From Rhodanobacter sp. B04 (GTDB taxonomy: Bacteria > Pseudomonadota > Gammaproteobacteria > Xanthomonadales > Rhodanobacteraceae), in contig NZ_MUNV01000018.1 of NCBI RefSeq assembly GCF_002001125.1, forward strand, positions 1 through 64,000: a DNA stretch of 64,000 bases. The letters run 5' to 3'. The notes under the pieces are model-generated. The model made no database searches, was not told the DNA's origin, and saw only the letters and a list, made by a program, of their open reading frames with translations. The translations under genes and the position numbers were made by a program. Below are positions 50,309-60,409 of this stretch, piece by piece. Within the stretch, counting starts at the first letter, position 1; every line of letters begins with the position of its first letter.

Positions 50309-52783
50309 ATGGCCAAGAACGCCTCCCTTCCCGTTGCGCTGGACGCCTTGCCGGTATTGCCGCTGCGCGACGTGGTGGTCTACCCGCACATGGTCATTCC
50401 GCTGTTTGTCGGTCGCGACAAGTCCATGCGTGCACTCGAGCGCGCGATGGAGGGCGAGCGGCAGATCCTGCTGGTGGCGCAGAAGAGCCCGGATATCGAC
50501 GATCCGGAGATTGCCGATCTGCATCAGGTCGGTACTTTGGCCGGCGTGCTGCAGCTGCTGAAACTGCCCGATGGCACGGTCAAGGTGCTGGTCGAGGGCC
50601 AGTCGCGCGTGTCGGTCGAGGATTTTCGTGAGGAAGGTGGCATGCTCACCGCACGCTCGCGCGTCATCGAGCCGGTCTACAACGCCAAGGAGCGCGAGCT
50701 CGATGTGGTCTCGCGCACGCTGATCTCGCTGTTCGAGCAACTGGTCAAGCAGAGCCGCAAGCTGCCGCCCGAAGTGCTGGCCAGCCTGTCGGGCATCGAC
50801 GATCCGTCGCGCGTGGCCGACTCCATCGCTGCGCACCTGTCGGTGCGCATGGCCGACAAGCAGAAGGTGCTGGAAACGGCTGACGTGGGCCAGCGGCTGG
50901 AGTTGTTGATCGGCCTGGTCGATGGCGAGATGGACCTGCAGCAGGTCGAGAAGCGCATCCGCGGCCGGGTCAAGTCGCAGATGGAGAAGAGCCAGCGCGA
51001 GTACTACCTCAACGAGCAGATGAAGGCGATTCAGAAGGAGCTCGGCGACAACGAGGAGGGCCCGAACGAGGTCGAGGAACTGCAGAAGAAGATCGAGACA
51101 TCCGGCATGCCCAAGGCCGTGTTGTCCAAAGCGCGGCAGGAGTTCAGCAAGCTCAAGCAGATGTCGCCGATGTCGGCCGAGGCCACCGTGGTGCGCAACT
51201 ACCTCGACTGGCTGGTCGGCGTGCCGTGGAAGAAGCGCAGCAAGGTGCGCAAGGACCTGCAGCTGGCGCAGGAGGTGCTCGATGCCGACCACTTCGGGCT
51301 TGAGAAGGTCAAGGATCGCATCCTCGAATACCTTGCCGTGCAGCAGCGCGTGTCGGTGATGAAGGGGCCGATCCTGTGCCTGGTCGGGCCGCCCGGCGTG
51401 GGCAAGACCTCGCTGGGGCAGTCGATCGCCAAGGCGACCAACCGGAAATTCGTGCGCATGAGCCTGGGTGGCGTGCGCGATGAGGCCGAGATCCGCGGTC
51501 ACCGGCGCACCTATATCGGTTCGATGCCGGGCCGCATCGTGCAGAACCTCAACAAGGTCGGTGCCAAGAATCCATTGTTCGTGCTGGACGAGATCGACAA
51601 GATGTCGATGGACTTCCGCGGCGACCCGTCGTCCGCACTGCTGGAAGTGCTCGACCCGGAGCAGAACCACGCGTTCAACGATCATTACCTGGAGGTCGAC
51701 CTTGACCTGTCCGAGGTGATGTGGATTGCCACGGCCAATTCTCTGAACATTCCCGGGCCGTTGCTGGATCGCATGGAAGTCATCCGCATTCCGGGCTACA
51801 CGGAGGACGAGAAGCTGGGCATTGCGCAGAAATACCTGCTGTCGAAGCAGCTCAAGGCCAATGGCCTCAAGCCGGAAGAGCTCAGCGTGAGCGAAGATGC
51901 GCTGCGCGACATCGTTCGCTACTACACGCGCGAGTCGGGCGTGCGCAATCTGGAGCGAGAGATTTCAAAAATCTGCCGCAAAGTGGTCAAGGAGCTGACG
52001 CTGGGCGAGGTGAAAAAAGCCAAGGCCAAGGCGCCGCCGGCAAAGACGGCCAAGGTCAAGGCAAAGCCGGCTGCGGGTCGGGTCAGGGTGGATTCGAGCA
52101 ATCTGGATCATTACCTGGGCGTCCGTCGCTTCGACTTTGGGCGCAAGGAATTGCAGAACGAGGTCGGTCTGGTGACTGGCTTGGCCTGGACCCAGGTTGG
52201 TGGCGAGCTGCTCAGCATCGAGGCCTCGGTGGTGGCTGGCAAGGGCCGCCTGGTGCATACGGGGCAGCTGGGCGATGTGATGAAGGAATCGATCCAGGCC
52301 GCGCTGTCGGTCGTGCGTGCGCGTGCCGATCAGCTGGGTATCGATCCGGAATTCCACCAGAAACTCGACGTGCACATCCATGTCCCGGAAGGCGCCACGC
52401 CGAAGGATGGCCCGAGTGCGGGCATCGCGATGTGCACGGCGCTGGTTTCGGTGCTGACCAAGGTCCCGGTGCGTTCCGAAGTGGCGATGACGGGCGAGAT
52501 CACCTTGCGTGGCCGCGTGCTGCCGATCGGTGGCCTGAAGGAGAAGCTGCTGGCGGCGCATCGCGGCGGCATCACCACGGTGATCATCCCGGAGGACAAC
52601 AAGAAGGACCTGGCGGATATGCCCGACAACATCACGTCCTCGCTGGAAATCCATCCGGTGCGCTGGATCGATGAAGTCCTCGATATCGCCCTGGAGCGCC
52701 CGTTGCAGCCGAATCCGGCGAAGGAGGAGGCAACGGCAGCGGTTGCCGGCGAGGCTGCGGAAGTGCACTCGCGCACGCATTGA
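50309..52783 (+). CDS. lon: ATP-dependent endopeptidase La
   Basis: Encodes 824 aa from [12 protein letters not shown] (GAGGAA upstream). The LonN domain ([19 protein letters not shown]), AAA module with Walker A GPPGVGKT (about 360) and the protease domain with catalytic Ser in PKDGPSAGI (about 701) and Lys in [14 protein letters not shown] (about 744) are intact. A Lys/Ala/Pro-rich insert of about 30 residues (about 566-595) separates the AAA lid from the protease domain. It degrades misfolded and regulatory proteins. Confidence 0.98.
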   Translation: MAKNASLPVALDALPVLPLRDVVVYPHMVIPLFVGRDKSMRALERAMEGERQILLVAQKSPDIDDPEIADLHQVGTLAGVLQLLKLPDGTVKVLVEGQSRVSVEDFREEGGMLTARSRVIEPVYNAKERELDVVSRTLISLFEQLVKQSRKLPPEVLASLSGIDDPSRVADSIAAHLSVRMADKQKVLETADVGQRLELLIGLVDGEMDLQQVEKRIRGRVKSQMEKSQREYYLNEQMKAIQKELGDNEEGPNEVEELQKKIETSGMPKAVLSKARQEFSKLKQMSPMSAEATVVRNYLDWLVGVPWKKRSKVRKDLQLAQEVLDADHFGLEKVKDRILEYLAVQQRVSVMKGPILCLVGPPGVGKTSLGQSIAKATNRKFVRMSLGGVRDEAEIRGHRRTYIGSMPGRIVQNLNKVGAKNPLFVLDEIDKMSMDFRGDPSSALLEVLDPEQNHAFNDHYLEVDLDLSEVMWIATANSLNIPGPLLDRMEVIRIPGYTEDEKLGIAQKYLLSKQLKANGLKPEELSVSEDALRDIVRYYTRESGVRNLEREISKICRKVVKELTLGEVKKAKAKAPPAKTAKVKAKPAAGRVRVDSSNLDHYLGVRRFDFGRKELQNEVGLVTGLAWTQVGGELLSIEASVVAGKGRLVHTGQLGDVMKESIQAALSVVRARADQLGIDPEFHQKLDVHIHVPEGATPKDGPSAGIAMCTALVSVLTKVPVRSEVAMTGEITLRGRVLPIGGLKEKLLAAHRGGITTVIIPEDNKKDLADMPDNITSSLEIHPVRWIDEVLDIALERPLQPNPAKEEATAAVAGEAAEVHSRTH

Positions 52784-52810
52784 TCCTGCCGCTGGATCGA
52801 CCGGTCTGGA

Positions 52811-52838
52811 ATGCCCTGTTTCGGCAGGGCATTTTTGT
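52811..52838 (+). terminator. Rho-independent terminator after lon
   Basis: 8-bp stem ATGCCCTG / CAGGGCAT with a TTTCGG loop and a TTTTTGTTT tail. Confidence 0.85.
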
Positions 52839-52945
52839 TTGCATGGGACTGTCAGTCGATGACTTCGCGCGCTAGTCCTCTGGCGCTGGTTTTGCAAGCG
52901 ATTTCTTCTGCCATCGATCTGCCGGAAACGTTGCTGCAGCTTGTG

Positions 52946-52975
52946 TTGCGGATTCCGGCAAGGCACTGGTATAAA
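52946..52975 (+). promoter_or_regulatory. Sigma-70 promoter of hupB
   Basis: TTGCGG at 52946-52951 and TATAAA at 52970-52975 with an 18-bp spacer, in the gap between the lon terminator and hupB. It implies a leader of about 140 bases. Confidence 0.65.
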
Positions 52976-53124
52976 GGCGGCACCGCAGTCCCGGCGTTAC
53001 TTCAGTCAGCGCAGCGATGCGGGGTTGCGTTACGGCACCTAGTCAAGAGCCAACCATCCATGCCGGCGTTGTCCCGTCTCTGGACCGACCACGTTGTGCG
53101 AATCCGAACAAGGGAGTTTTCTCA

Positions 53125-53397
53125 ATGAATAAAACCGATCTGATCAATGCCATTGCCGAAAAGGCCGAGCTGACCAAGGCCGATGCCGGCCGCGCTCTCG
53201 AAGCCTTCTTCGAAACCGTGCAGAAGTCGTTGAAGAAGGGCGAGGACGTCTCGGTGGTTGGCTTTGGCACGTTCACCGTGCGCAAGCGCGCCGCTCGTAC
53301 CGGTCGCAACCCGCGCACCAACGAAGCGATCAAGATCAAGGCCTCGAAGGTACCTGCCTTCAAGGCTGGCAAGACCCTCAAGGATGCCCTAAACTAA
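53125..53397 (+). CDS. hupB: DNA-binding protein HU (beta type)
   Basis: Encodes 90 aa from [18 protein letters not shown] (AAGGGAG upstream). The conserved [22 protein letters not shown] forms the beta arms that intercalate in the DNA minor groove. It bends and compacts DNA. Position between lon and ppiD is conserved. Confidence 0.98.
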   Translation: MNKTDLINAIAEKAELTKADAGRALEAFFETVQKSLKKGEDVSVVGFGTFTVRKRAARTGRNPRTNEAIKIKASKVPAFKAGKTLKDALN

Positions 53398-53416
53398 GCG
53401 GCTGACGCTTGGTTTC

Positions 53417-53491
<75 letters not shown>

Positions 53492-53500
53492 GAAAAATGC

Positions 53501-53577
53501 GGAGTGGTAGTTCAGTCGGTTAGAATGCTGGCCTGTCACGCCGGAGGTCGCGGGTTCGAGTCCCGTCCACTCCGCCA
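53501..53577 (+). tRNA. tRNA-Asp(GTC)
   Basis: 77 nt including CCA. Acceptor GGAGTGG pairs with CCACTCC, G discriminator. Anticodon GTC at 53535-53537. It lies 9 bp after tRNA-Val, so both come from one precursor. Confidence 0.97.
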
Positions 53578-53585
53578 CAGTTCGC

Positions 53586-53612
53586 AAGGGCGCCCGTGTG
53601 GCGCCCTTGTCA
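53586..53612 (+). terminator. Hairpin terminator after tRNA-Asp
   Basis: 9-bp stem AAGGGCGCC / GGCGCCCTT with a 5-base loop, followed by GTCATTT. The T-run is weak but the position fits the end of the hupB-tRNA unit. Confidence 0.65.
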
Positions 53613-53730
53613 TTTAGGCAGGATGCGTCCGCGTGATGGTTCGGCTGATCGGGTAGGCGTGGTCAGCGGACCATGACGTCCAGGCGCCACGCGGGTCATG
53701 CGCCTTCAACCACGTAGCGGGAAGATTTCA

Positions 53731-55635
53731 ATGCTGCAGGCAATGCGTAACAAGATGCATGGATGGCCGTCCATCGTCCTTCTTGGTGTTTGCGTTTTTG
53801 CGATGTCGTTCTTCGGCATAGAGACCTATTTCATGTCGCACGCGGACTCGTTCGTGGCGAAGGTCGGCAAGCGTGAGATCAGTCAGCAGGATTTTCAGCG
53901 TGGCATGAATCAGTCACGCCAGGATCTGAGCGCCAGACTGGGGGACAAGTTCGACCCGACCGTGTTTGAGAAACCTGAGGTCAAGCTTCAGGTTCTGGAT
54001 GGGCTGATTAACCAGCAATTGCTGCTGCAGGCCAATGACGAATGGGGCATGCGCGTGGCCGATCAGGCGGTGCGCGACTACATCGCCCAGATTCCCGTGT
54101 TCCAGGTCAACAACCAGTTTGATCCGACCAGCTACCGCGCGTGGCTGGCCAGCCAGCGCAAGACGCCGGACATGTTCGAGAGCGAAATCCGCTCCTCCTT
54201 GGCGGTACAGCTGCTGCCGGATGCGATCACCGACAGCACCATCGCGACCGATGCGCAGGTCGATGGTTATCTGAACCTGCTCACCCAGCGTCGTGATCTG
54301 CGCTACTTCCTGTTGCCGCGGCCGACCCAGGTCGATAACACGGCAAGCGACGAGCAGATCGAGGCTTACTACAAGGCGCACCAGGCCGACTACATGAATC
54401 CCGAGCAGGTCTCGGTGACGTACATCGAAGTCAATGGCGCCGATCTCAAGCCGGACAGCACGCCGAGCGACGAGGATCTGAAGAAGCGTTATGAGGAAGA
54501 GAAGCATCGCTTCGTGCAGCCGGAGCAGCGGCTCGTTTCACACATTCTGATCAACGTGCCTGCCAACGCCACGCCGGACCAGCAGAAGGCGGCACTGGCC
54601 AAGGCCGAGAAGATCGCGGCAGAACTCAATCCAGGCGATTTCGCCAAGATGGCCGAACAGGATTCCGAGGATCTCGGTTCCAAGCGCCAGGGCGGCGATC
54701 TGGGCTGGCTGGAGAAGGGCGTGACGAACGCTGCCTTCGACTCGGCGATGTTCGCTTTGCAGAAAGGCGAGATTTCCAAGCCTATCCTGTCGCCCGATGG
54801 CTATCACATCATTTGGCTGCGCGACGTCCGCAGCGGCGAATCCAAGCCGTTTGACGAAGTGCGCGACCAGTTGGTCAAGGAAGCCTCGGCCGCTGATCGC
54901 GACCGCGAGTACAACGATGTCGCCGGCAAGCTGTCCGACAGCACCTATCAGAACCCGACATCGCTGGAGCCGGCCGCGACCGCCCTGAATCTGCCGATCA
55001 AGAGCACCGGATTGTTCTCGCGCAAGGGTGGCGAAGGTCTGGCTGCGAATCCGAAGGTAATCGCCGCTGCCTTCAGCGATGACGTGCTGGTACAGGGCAA
55101 CAATTCTGGTCTGATCGACCTCGGCAACGATCACTCCGTGGTGATCCACGTCGACAAGCACGTGGCGGCTGCGGCGCGTCCAGTAGCCGAGGTGCGCACG
55201 GACATCACGAAGAAGATCATCGACGAACGTGTGGCCGCCGCCGAAAAGAAACTGTCCGACGAAGCATTGGCGCGCCTGAACAAGGGTGAAGCCATGTCGG
55301 CGGTGGCTGCCGCGATGGGGGGTGAACTCAAGAGCGTGAGCGAGGCTACCCGTCAGGGCAGCAATCTGCCGGCAGCGTTGCTCTTGCAGGCGTTCCTGCT
55401 GCCCCATCCCGTCGCCGGCAAGGCTCAGTTCGCCGCGGTGGACATGAAGGACGGCAGCTATGCCTTGCTGGCCGTGGACAAGGTGCAGGACGGCGACCTG
55501 TCAAAGGTTCCACCGGAGCAGCGCGATGCGCTGCGTCAGCAGATGGCCCAGGTCTATGGGGCCGAAGCCACGCATGAAATGCTTGAGTTGCTGCGTGCGA
55601 AGACCAAGATCAAGATCAACAATAGCCTGATGTAA
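53731..55635 (+). CDS. ppiD: Periplasmic folding chaperone PpiD (SurA N-domain/parvulin)
   Basis: Encodes 634 aa from ATG 53731 (GGGAAG upstream). A single transmembrane anchor (about 12-33) is followed by a SurA-like chaperone region. The parvulin domain is at about residues 265-365 (VSHILINVP, DLGWLEKGVTNAAFDSAMFALQKGEISKPILSPDGYHIIWL). It folds newly exported outer-membrane and periplasmic proteins at the Sec translocon. Confidence 0.95.
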   Translation: MLQAMRNKMHGWPSIVLLGVCVFAMSFFGIETYFMSHADSFVAKVGKREISQQDFQRGMNQSRQDLSARLGDKFDPTVFEKPEVKLQVLDGLINQQLLLQANDEWGMRVADQAVRDYIAQIPVFQVNNQFDPTSYRAWLASQRKTPDMFESEIRSSLAVQLLPDAITDSTIATDAQVDGYLNLLTQRRDLRYFLLPRPTQVDNTASDEQIEAYYKAHQADYMNPEQVSVTYIEVNGADLKPDSTPSDEDLKKRYEEEKHRFVQPEQRLVSHILINVPANATPDQQKAALAKAEKIAAELNPGDFAKMAEQDSEDLGSKRQGGDLGWLEKGVTNAAFDSAMFALQKGEISKPILSPDGYHIIWLRDVRSGESKPFDEVRDQLVKEASAADRDREYNDVAGKLSDSTYQNPTSLEPAATALNLPIKSTGLFSRKGGEGLAANPKVIAAAFSDDVLVQGNNSGLIDLGNDHSVVIHVDKHVAAAARPVAEVRTDITKKIIDERVAAAEKKLSDEALARLNKGEAMSAVAAAMGGELKSVSEATRQGSNLPAALLLQAFLLPHPVAGKAQFAAVDMKDGSYALLAVDKVQDGDLSKVPPEQRDALRQQMAQVYGAEATHEMLELLRAKTKIKINNSLM

Positions 55636-55653
55636 GCCCTGTCGTGCAATTCG

Positions 55654-55696
55654 CAGAAGCAGAAGGGGCGGCCACGGGCTGCCCCTTCTGCTTCTG
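55654..55696. terminator. Long hairpin between ppiD and mltD
   Basis: Perfect 16-bp stem CAGAAGCAGAAGGGGC / GCCCCTTCTGCTTCTG between convergent genes. It lacks a T-run, so it may protect 3' ends rather than terminate. Confidence 0.55.
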
Positions 55697-55865
55697 GATG
55701 AGGGAGGTATCACATACCGTCCATGCCCAGGATGGAAAACGAAGGACCGTGTCGGCAACCGCGAACAGGCTGTTTCTGACGGCTCACATGACTTGGGCCT
55801 GCCGTACTTGCGCCAGCTCTGCCACTGTGCATCTGGCCCGGGCGGTTTCCGCGCAGCAGCGACTT

Positions 55866-57092
55866 CTAGTGAGTGCCGTTGACCTGCAGCACCTGGCCTG
55901 GCTTCAGTGTGTTCCCGCGCAAATGGTTCCAGCGTTGCAGCTGGGTTGTGCTTACCGAGTAATGGCGGGCGATCTGCCATAGGCTTTCACCGTACTGCAC
56001 GGTGTGGGTTTGTTGGCGTGGCTCCGTGATGGCCGGTGCACTGGTGACGGGCGAGGGTGTCGCCGGATCGCTGTTGCTGATGTTGAATGGGAGACTTGCG
56101 CTGGCGGTCGAGCGGTTGCCCTGATCCAGCAAGGCGTCGCGGAATTGCTTGGCATGACCTACCGGCAGCAGCAGGTAGGACGCGGCAGCGCTGTCGATCG
56201 TGTCGCTGCGGAATGCCGCATTGAGATCCTTCAATGCACTCACCGACATGCCGGCGTGATCGGCGGCTTGCGCGATCGGCATGGAGCGGGGAAGGGGTAC
56301 CTGCACCAGATGCTGTTCGTCGGGCAGGGTCGGCAAACTGACGTTGAAGCGATCCGGCTCGCGCACGACGCAAGCCATCGCGAGCAGTTTGGCCAGGTGT
56401 TCGCGGGTTACTTTGCGTACCGGCCATGCCGGCATCGCGGGCTCATCCGCGGGCATGCCGTGCCGCTGGATGTATTTCTTTACCGTGAATTCGCCGGCGT
56501 TGTAGGCGTAGTCGGCTACGCGCCAGTCGCCAAACTCATCGTGGTATTGCTTGAGCAGTTTCATGACGGCGTTGGCGGCCGCGGGCACATCCAGGCGGCC
56601 GTCGTAATGGCCGTCGACACGCAGTCCCATCGAGCCCGCGGTGACGGGCATGATCTGCCAGATGCCGGCAGGACGGTTCCTGCGGCCGGGCACGGGCCGG
56701 AAATGGCTTTCGATCCAAGGCAGCAAGACGAACTCGCCGGCTACGTCGTACTGCGCGGCAACCTGCTGCACGTAGGCCAGTTGTGGCAACACGTCGTGCA
56801 GCTGATCTTCGAATTGCTGCGGATTGCGGGTGTAGCGCGTGGCCCAGGCCAGTATCTCCGGGTCGGCGTCGCAGTCAGCCATGGCGAAACTGCCGCGCAA
56901 CTGCTCCCACATGTCGACCGTTACTGGGGTCACTGCAATTTTGTCGACCGAAGGCGTGACGGGCGTATCAGCGGTCGCCGTCGCAAGCGGCTCAACCGGG
57001 GCTCGGGGGGGTGCCTGCGTGGGTGCCCCAGCGCAGGCGGCAAGCAGAATCGAGAGGGTTAGGGGCAGCAGTTGTAGGTGGCGAATGCGCAT
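55866..57092 (-). CDS. mltD: Membrane-bound lytic transglycosylase D
   Basis: Encodes 408 aa. Lipobox LLAAC gives a lipoprotein (Cys about residue 20). The SLT domain has catalytic Glu in LLPWIESHFRP and AGIWQIMPVTAG, DYAYNAGEFTVKKY. One C-terminal LysM (HTVQYGESLWQIARHYSV, LKPGQVLQVNG) binds peptidoglycan; E. coli MltD has two. It cleaves glycan strands to anhydromuropeptides. The start overlaps the gloB stop, a pairing also found in E. coli. Confidence 0.94.
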   Translation of the reverse strand: MRIRHLQLLPLTLSILLAACAGAPTQAPPRAPVEPLATATADTPVTPSVDKIAVTPVTVDMWEQLRGSFAMADCDADPEILAWATRYTRNPQQFEDQLHDVLPQLAYVQQVAAQYDVAGEFVLLPWIESHFRPVPGRRNRPAGIWQIMPVTAGSMGLRVDGHYDGRLDVPAAANAVMKLLKQYHDEFGDWRVADYAYNAGEFTVKKYIQRHGMPADEPAMPAWPVRKVTREHLAKLLAMACVVREPDRFNVSLPTLPDEQHLVQVPLPRSMPIAQAADHAGMSVSALKDLNAAFRSDTIDSAAASYLLLPVGHAKQFRDALLDQGNRSTASASLPFNISNSDPATPSPVTSAPAITEPRQQTHTVQYGESLWQIARHYSVSTTQLQRWNHLRGNTLKPGQVLQVNGTH

Positions 57093-57853
57093 CAGCTGAA
57101 TCCGTCCTTGGCTTCGCGCACGGCGGCAAAACGCGCGACGCGGTCATCGTGGATACCGCGTTGTCGGCACCATGCAGCAATCGCATCCGTGTCGACGCGC
57201 AGGAACGGGTTGGCGGCCAGTTCATCGGCGAGTGCAACCGGCAACGTGGGAAGCCGTTGCGCTCGCAGTGCGGCGACTTCTTGCTGGCGTTGGCGCAGCT
57301 CGGGATTTTCCGGATCAATGGTGCGAGCGAATCTTGCGTTGACTTCGGTGTATTCGTGGCCGCCGCAGACCAGGGTTTTTCCAGGCAGTGTGGACAGGCG
57401 GTCCAGCGAGGCAAGCATTTGAGCCGGACTGCCTTCAAACAGCTTGCCGCAGCCCAGACTGAACAAGGTGTCTCCGCAAAGCAGCACACCCGCCCCGTGG
57501 TAGGCGACATGGCTCAGCGTATGGCCGGGTATCGCAATGACGTCGAAGTGGATCTGCGGCAGCGTCAGCTCGATCGAGTCACCGTCGTGCACCCGCACGG
57601 TAACCTCGCCGATGCGCTCGTCGACGGGTGCGTAGACGGGCACGGCATGATGCCCGCACAGCTCGCTGACACCGCCGGTGTGATCGTGGTGATGGTGGGT
57701 CAACAGAATCGCGCGCAGCTTCAGCCGGCGTGCCGCCAGGGCCCGCTCCACGACCATGGCGTCGCCGGGGTCGACCACCAGGGCATTGCCGCCGTCGTCG
57801 TGCAGCAACCAGATGTAGTTGTCGACCAGGGCCGGTAACGGAACGAGATGCAA
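57092..57853 (-). CDS. gloB: Hydroxyacylglutathione hydrolase (glyoxalase II)
   Basis: Encodes 253 aa. The metallo-beta-lactamase metal site is THHHHDHTGG, with later ligands in IPGHTLSHV and LLCGDTLFSLGCGKLFEG, plus the C-terminal CGHEYT-type CGGHEYTEVNARFA. It converts S-D-lactoylglutathione to lactate. ATGA overlap makes gloB and mltD an operon. Confidence 0.96.
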   Translation of the reverse strand: MHLVPLPALVDNYIWLLHDDGGNALVVDPGDAMVVERALAARRLKLRAILLTHHHHDHTGGVSELCGHHAVPVYAPVDERIGEVTVRVHDGDSIELTLPQIHFDVIAIPGHTLSHVAYHGAGVLLCGDTLFSLGCGKLFEGSPAQMLASLDRLSTLPGKTLVCGGHEYTEVNARFARTIDPENPELRQRQQEVAALRAQRLPTLPVALADELAANPFLRVDTDAIAAWCRQRGIHDDRVARFAAVREAKDGFS

Positions 57854-58101
57854 GATTGAGCTCCGCTGCGTTTAAGGAGCATCCCGATGAACGGAATGGC
57901 GATTCCTAGATGAACGACAGACGCAGCCGTCCGGGGCGCGCATGAAGCGAAGGACTATAAAGAGGCTTTGCGGCCAGCTCGTTAGAAGATCGTTAACTGG
58001 GCGTTCGGCCATTCAGCTGCGTGCGGCAGTTCCATTTTGTCTGCTACCGAGCGGGCGTCAGCCGCTACACTCTACGAACAGATTGGGATCAGGCCGGCTG
58101 C

Positions 58102-58791
58102 ATGCTTCAACGTGATCGCGACATCTATGCCAGTGCGCCATTGCGCCGATTGCTGGATGACCAGTCACGTGTAATGGCGACCGATCTGCAGCGCTGTTTC
58201 GGCACACATGGATTGCTGCTGAGCGCGACGGCCGACGATGCGCCGCCCGTCTTGCCGTTGCTGGGCAGTTGGACCCGATTGTGGGCGAGCGAAGACCGTT
58301 ATCGCGGCGACCTGCACGCCATGGCTGACGAGCCGCTGCCATTCGTCGACGATGCGTTCGAGCTGGTGCTTTTGCGTCACGCACTGGAGGTCGTTCCGAC
58401 GCCAGCAGCTGTGCTCGCCGAAGCGGTCCGTGTGCTCGCACCTGGCGGCGTGCTGGTGGTGACCGGTGTGCACCCGCTCAGCGGTTGGGCCCCCTGGTTC
58501 TGGTGGCGTACCCGCGGTGGCAAACAGGCCCTGCAAATGCCACTGCGGCTCAGTCACGGGCTGCAACAGGCCGGGCTGAAGATCGAGCGAGCCCAGCGGG
58601 TGGGGCACACCTGGCCGGCTGGCATGGAGGCAGCGGGGCCCACTGGCGTGAATGCGTGGGGTGGCGCCTATGTGCTGCTGGCGCGCAAGCGTCGCCGCAT
58701 GGCCACGCCGCTGCGGATCAAACCGGTACCGGTGCGGGTACCGGCGAACAGCCGACTGTCGCCCGGTACGCGGCGCAGTGCGGCGCTGTGA
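58102..58791 (+). CDS. SAM-dependent methyltransferase-like protein
   Basis: Encodes 229 aa from ATG 58102 (upstream in-frame TTG/GTG starts are less likely). A class I methyltransferase core is partly recognisable in [20 protein letters not shown] and [24 protein letters not shown], but the N-terminal glycine-rich SAM loop is not canonical. It lies in the conserved gloB/rnhA neighbourhood where a methyltransferase is usual. Target unknown. Confidence 0.7.
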   Translation: MLQRDRDIYASAPLRRLLDDQSRVMATDLQRCFGTHGLLLSATADDAPPVLPLLGSWTRLWASEDRYRGDLHAMADEPLPFVDDAFELVLLRHALEVVPTPAAVLAEAVRVLAPGGVLVVTGVHPLSGWAPWFWWRTRGGKQALQMPLRLSHGLQQAGLKIERAQRVGHTWPAGMEAAGPTGVNAWGGAYVLLARKRRRMATPLRIKPVPVRVPANSRLSPGTRRSAAL

Positions 58792-58816
58792 CTTTCAATG
58801 GAATACGTGGACAACG

Positions 58817-59260
58817 ATGAGCGAAGTGGAAGCATTTACCGACGGTGCCTGCCTGGGCAATCCGGGCCCCGGTGGCTGGGCTGCCTTGCTAAGGGCCAAG
58901 GGCAGCGAACGCATGGTCGCCGGCGGTGACCCGGCCACCACCAACAACCGGATGGAGCTGATGGCGGCGATCGGCGCCCTTGAGGCACTGAAGCGCCCGT
59001 GCCAGGTGATGCTCACTACCGACTCGCGCTATGTGATGCAGGGCATCGAGGAGTGGGTGCCGAAGTGGCGCGCGAACGGCTGGCGTACCGCCGACAAGAA
59101 GCCGGTCAAGAACCAGGATCTGTGGCAGCGCCTGTCCGCGGCGGTCAGCACGCATCAGGTGCGCTGGAAGTGGGTGAAGGGCCACAACGGTCATGTCGAG
59201 AACGAACGGGTCGACCAAGCAGCGCGTGAACAGGCGGAACTGATGAAGGGCGCGGCATGA
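58817..59260 (+). CDS. rnhA: Ribonuclease HI
   Basis: Encodes 147 aa. It removes RNA from RNA-DNA hybrids. Catalytic residues are in [15 protein letters not shown] (Asp), [10 protein letters not shown] (Glu), [12 protein letters not shown] (Asp) and [10 protein letters not shown] (Asp). The stop overlaps the dnaQ start (ATGA), the arrangement common in gammaproteobacteria. Confidence 0.97.
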   Translation: MSEVEAFTDGACLGNPGPGGWAALLRAKGSERMVAGGDPATTNNRMELMAAIGALEALKRPCQVMLTTDSRYVMQGIEEWVPKWRANGWRTADKKPVKNQDLWQRLSAAVSTHQVRWKWVKGHNGHVENERVDQAAREQAELMKGAA

Positions 59261-59961
59261 GGCAGATCGTTCTCGATACGGAAACCACCGGCCTGGAAGT
59301 TCGCCAGGGACATCGGCTGATCGAGATCGCCTGCATCGAGATGGTCGAGCGCCGGCTTACCGGCCGGTATTACCAGACCTATCTCAACCCGGATCGCGCG
59401 ATCGATGAGGGTGCGCGCCAGGTCACCGGCATCGCCGACGAATTCCTGCTCGACAAGCCGCGCTTCGCCGAGGTGGTGGACGAGTTCCTGGCCTTCATCG
59501 ATGGCGCCGAACTGATCATCCACAACGCCAGTTTCGATATCGGGTTTCTCGATGCCGAGCTGGGGCGACTGGACAACGGCAGTGGCCGGATCGGCGATCG
59601 CTGCAGCGTGCTCGACACGCTGGCGATGGCGCGCGACCGCTACCCAGGTCAACGCAACAGCCTTGACGCGCTGTGCAAGCGGCTGGGTGTGGACAACTCG
59701 CGGCGTGACCTGCATGGCGGCCTGATCGACGCGCAGCTGCTTGCGGATGTCTACCTGGCGATGACCTCGGGGCAGGAGGCGTTCGATCTGGGTTTTGCTG
59801 GTACGGCTGAACAGCGCGCCACGGCGGTCATCGCACCTGTGGTGTTGCATGCGCGTCCGCGCGTCCTGCATGCGTCGCCGGAAGAGCTGGCGTTGCATGA
59901 GCAGAGGCTGGATGCGCTGGACAAGAGTGCGGGTGGGGTGAGTGTTTGGCGGGTGGGGTGA
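59257..59961 (+). CDS. dnaQ: DNA polymerase III epsilon subunit (proofreading exonuclease)
   Basis: Encodes 234 aa. ExoI motif [10 protein letters not shown], Exo[13 protein letters not shown] and ExoIII region [15 protein letters not shown] with the catalytic His/Asp are intact. The C-terminal tail carries the alpha-binding part. It edits misinserted bases in the replicase. Confidence 0.96.
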   Translation: MRQIVLDTETTGLEVRQGHRLIEIACIEMVERRLTGRYYQTYLNPDRAIDEGARQVTGIADEFLLDKPRFAEVVDEFLAFIDGAELIIHNASFDIGFLDAELGRLDNGSGRIGDRCSVLDTLAMARDRYPGQRNSLDALCKRLGVDNSRRDLHGGLIDAQLLADVYLAMTSGQEAFDLGFAGTAEQRATAVIAPVVLHARPRVLHASPEELALHEQRLDALDKSAGGVSVWRVG

Positions 59962-60127
59962 TTAGCAGGAGAGGCAACGCGTCGCATGTGCGAGGTGGCG
60001 GCGAGTGGGTGTGGGATTGTTCGGCCCATCCTTGGGCTGAACCCCTTCGCGCTATGCACTGCGGGGCCAGCCATGCGGCTGTCCAAATCTGTTCCTGACA
60101 ACTTTGTCGAACCCGGGCTGGTTGTCA

Positions 60128-60230
<103 letters not shown>

Positions 60231-60311
60231 TGCGCCATCGGGATGACCGCAACCCCTTGAATGGCAAGGCTTTCGACGCTTCAATTCACTCGTAACTCGT
60301 TGATCACGTTG

Positions 60312-60317
60312 TATAAT
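60312..60317 (+). promoter_or_regulatory. Possible -10 box for the integrase
   Basis: Consensus TATAAT at 60312-60317, about 93 bp before the integrase start. No clear -35 at 17 bp; TTCACT at 60285 would leave 21 bp. Confidence 0.35.
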
Positions 60318-60377
60318 TGCGCACATGGACGGTACGGTCGTGGTGCATCCGCGTAGCATTGGCGGGGCACAAAAAAT

Positions 60378-60399
60378 CGTACACAGACCGTACACAGAC
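60378..60399 (+). repeat. Tandem 11-bp repeats upstream of the integrase
   Basis: CGTACACAGAC occurs twice without a gap, 11 bp before the integrase ATG. The period is about one helical turn, as for arm-type integrase or regulator binding sites. Confidence 0.6.
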
Positions 60400-60409
60400 G
60401 GACGTCCAT

